Notes under the pieces: model-generated
Told to the model about the DNA's origin: nothing
The model's input: only the letters and a program-made list of their open reading frames with translations
The model's database searches: none
Program-made: the position numbers and the translations under genes
Part shown: piece by piece, positions 6,354 through 7,843 of the stretch
Numbering within the stretch: position 1 is the stretch's first letter
Layout of the letters: the number at the start of each line of letters is the position of its first letter
NCBI GenBank assembly: GCA_937873255.1
Contig: CALMVM010000105.1
Coordinates: 1-7,843, forward strand
Reading direction: 5' to 3'
DNA: 7,843 nucleotides
Source of the DNA: an uncultured Verrucomicrobiota bacterium
Lineage (GTDB): Bacteria > Verrucomicrobiota > Verrucomicrobiia > Chthoniobacterales > SZAS-18

Positions 6354-7843
6354 TCTCGCCGCCTGCCTGCTCGCCATCTGCCTGCCGCTCGACGGCCTCG
6401 CGCATGAGGCCGCCCAACCGCCGGTCCGCGCCCCGCACGCGATGGTCGTGACTATCCATCACGATGCCACCGACGCGGGCGTCGAGATCCTGCGCGCGGG
6501 CGGCAACGCCGTCGATGCAGCTGTGGCCGTGGGTTTCGCGCTGGCGGTCGTGTTGCCGCAGGCGGGCAACCTCGGCGGCGGTGGGTTCATGCTCATCCGG
6601 CCCGCGAACGACACGCTCAACGGCGGCAAGCCCGCCTTCCTCGATTACCGCGAAACGGCCCCCGCCGCCGCCACGGCTGACATGTACCTCGACGCCGCGC
6701 GCAACGTCGTGCCGGGCCGCTCGATGGTTGGGCCGCTCGCGGTCGGCGTGCCGGGGACGGTGGCAGGAATGGTTTACGCCGAACGGCATTTCGGGAAGCT
6801 CGGACTGGCGAAGGTCATCGCGCCGGCAATCCGGCTGGCGCGCGAGGGGTACGTTCCCACCGACGAGGAACTTGCCACCTTCCGCGACAGCCAATGCCTG
6901 CCGTTGTTTCCCGAGTCGCGGCGGGTCTTCCAGCACGATGGCAAGTTCCTCGCGCCCGGCGAAAAATTCGTCCAGCCCGATCTCGCCCGCACCCTCGAAC
7001 GCATCGCCGCCGATCCCGCCGATTTTTATCACGGCGAGATCGCCCGTCAGATCGGCGAGTACATGCAGGCCAACGGCGGTCTGATCACCACCGCCGACCT
7101 CGCCACCTACGAGTGCAAGGAACGCGCGCCGCTGGTCGGGAGTTACCACGGCTACGAGGTGTTGACGGCCCCGCCGCCGAGTTCCGGGGGCATCGTGCTT
7201 CTGGAAATCCTCAACATCCTTTCCGCCTACGGTCTACCCAAGCTCGGGCCGGACCGCAGCGCGGGGCAGGTCCACGTGATCGCGGAGGCGTTCCGACGTG
7301 CGTACATGGATCGCAACCAATACCTCGGCGACCCGGACTTCGTGCAGATGCCGCTCGCGCAAATGGCCAGCGCTGACTACGCCAACGCTTGGCGCAGGAC
7401 CATCGACCCGGACAAGCCCACCCCCTCGGCGGCGCTTGTGCGGCCGGCTGGATTTTTGCCACCGCCGCCGGCCGTGCCGGAGGTCTACGAGTCGCCGCAG
7501 ACGACGCATTTTTCGGTGGTGGACGCCGAGGGCAACGCCGTGGCGAACACGTACACGCTCAACTTCCCGTTCGGCTCGGGCGTCACCGTGCCGGGACTGG
7601 GTTTCCTGCTCAACGACGAGATGGATGACTTCACGAGCAAGGTCGGCGTGCCCAATGGCTTCGGATTGATCCAGGGACCGGCCAACGCCGTCGCCCCGCG
7701 CAAGCGCCCGCTCTCGTCGATGACTCCGACGATCATCAGCGGCCCGCCCGCGCCCGAGGGCGTCCTCGGGCGCGAGCGGCTGGTGCTCGGTTCGCCGGGC
7801 GGCTCGACGATCATCACGACCGTCGCCAAAGCTCTGATCTCCA
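6334..7843 (+). CDS. ggt: Gamma-glutamyltransferase precursor (partial, C-terminus beyond window)
   Basis: This frame gives 503 complete codons with no stop before the right edge, so the gene is cut by the window. Against the roughly 580 residues of E. coli GGT, about 75 are missing. The enzyme transfers or hydrolyses the gamma-glutamyl group of glutathione and related compounds in the periplasm. A signal peptide is likely at 1-23. The large-subunit signatures are present: GGNAVDAAVAVGFAL (57-71), QAGNLGGGGFMLIR (76-89) and Arg106 in DYRETAP, which binds the substrate carboxylate. Autocleavage is expected between Gln389 and Thr390, releasing nucleophile Thr390 in TTHFSVVD. Thr408, Asn410, Asp432, Ser461-Ser462 (PLSSMTPT) and Gly489-Gly490 (GSPGGS) are conserved. 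Glu429 stands where E. coli has Gln430, as in human GGT1. The lid-loop region after MDDF is retained, as in E. coli. No clear Shine-Dalgarno precedes the ATG. It was chosen because the signal peptide and the alignment to E. coli GGT begin there. Confidence 0.97.
   Translation, partial: MRPPTRRLAACLLAICLPLDGLAHEAAQPPVRAPHAMVVTIHHDATDAGVEILRAGGNAVDAAVAVGFALAVVLPQAGNLGGGGFMLIRPANDTLNGGKPAFLDYRETAPAAATADMYLDAARNVVPGRSMVGPLAVGVPGTVAGMVYAERHFGKLGLAKVIAPAIRLAREGYVPTDEELATFRDSQCLPLFPESRRVFQHDGKFLAPGEKFVQPDLARTLERIAADPADFYHGEIARQIGEYMQANGGLITTADLATYECKERAPLVGSYHGYEVLTAPPPSSGGIVLLEILNILSAYGLPKLGPDRSAGQVHVIAEAFRRAYMDRNQYLGDPDFVQMPLAQMASADYANAWRRTIDPDKPTPSAALVRPAGFLPPPPAVPEVYESPQTTHFSVVDAEGNAVANTYTLNFPFGSGVTVPGLGFLLNDEMDDFTSKVGVPNGFGLIQGPANAVAPRKRPLSSMTPTIISGPPAPEGVLGRERLVLGSPGGSTIITTVAKALIS

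Noticed and set aside
6237..6377. Longer peptidase start at 6377, adding 47 residues
   Set aside because: The extension is Arg/Pro-rich, overlaps the ggt coding start and would bury the signal peptide that begins cleanly at the ATG at 6236.
6325..7149. Minus-strand open frame of 274 codons opposite ggt
   Set aside because: The plus strand in this interval encodes unmistakable gamma-glutamyltransferase motifs, and the antisense product has none.

Overview
This is a high-GC bacterial window (roughly 63-65% GC by eye). It holds five protein genes and almost no non-coding space. Four genes lie on the minus strand and read leftwards. The fifth is on the plus strand and runs off the right edge. 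Signal peptides, RR/RHR positive-inside loops and two exported enzymes point to a Gram-negative-type cell envelope. The gene content (DPP5-like S9 peptidase, a MoxR ATPase sandwiched between two poorly characterised membrane proteins, an E. coli-like gamma-glutamyltransferase) reminds me of Verrucomicrobiota (Opitutae-like) or a related PVC lineage. That placement is an impression, not a proof. No rRNA, tRNA, CRISPR array, insertion sequence or phage gene is visible.

Layout from right to left. A secreted gamma-glutamyltransferase (6334 to the right edge, plus strand, C-terminus missing) is divergent from a secreted S9 family peptidase (6236 to 4149, minus strand). They share a 97-bp intergenic region. 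Downstream of the peptidase, after 63 bp, comes a compact three-gene block on the same strand. It consists of a 443-residue protein with three membrane segments and a long helical, Pro/Gly-rich tail (4085 to 2754), a MoxR-type AAA+ ATPase (2743 to 1727), and a 568-residue protein with a signal peptide and two membrane segments (1730 to 24). The gaps are 10 bp and then a 4-bp ATGA overlap, so the block is almost certainly co-transcribed and partly translationally coupled. It probably continues past the left edge.

How the genes may work together. The peptidase and the gamma-glutamyltransferase are both exported hydrolases acting on small peptides and glutathione-like substrates, so they could form a peptide-scavenging pair. 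MoxR ATPases are chaperone-like and usually work with VWA-domain or DUF58 proteins (Bat/Cox-type operons). Here no VWA or DUF58 protein is inside the window. The two flanking membrane proteins, both predicted to put their large domains outside the cytoplasm, are the obvious candidate partners. This block is the least described part of the window.

Smaller sequence features are a 9-bp plus 5-bp inverted repeat enclosing the gamma-glutamyltransferase start codon, an inverted repeat that could mask the Shine-Dalgarno of the 443-residue gene, 9-bp tandem repeats coding for a Pro-Gly linker, and an AT-richer 300-bp tract inside the peptidase gene. Several long open frames opposite these genes are shadows caused by GC-biased third codon positions and are not annotated.
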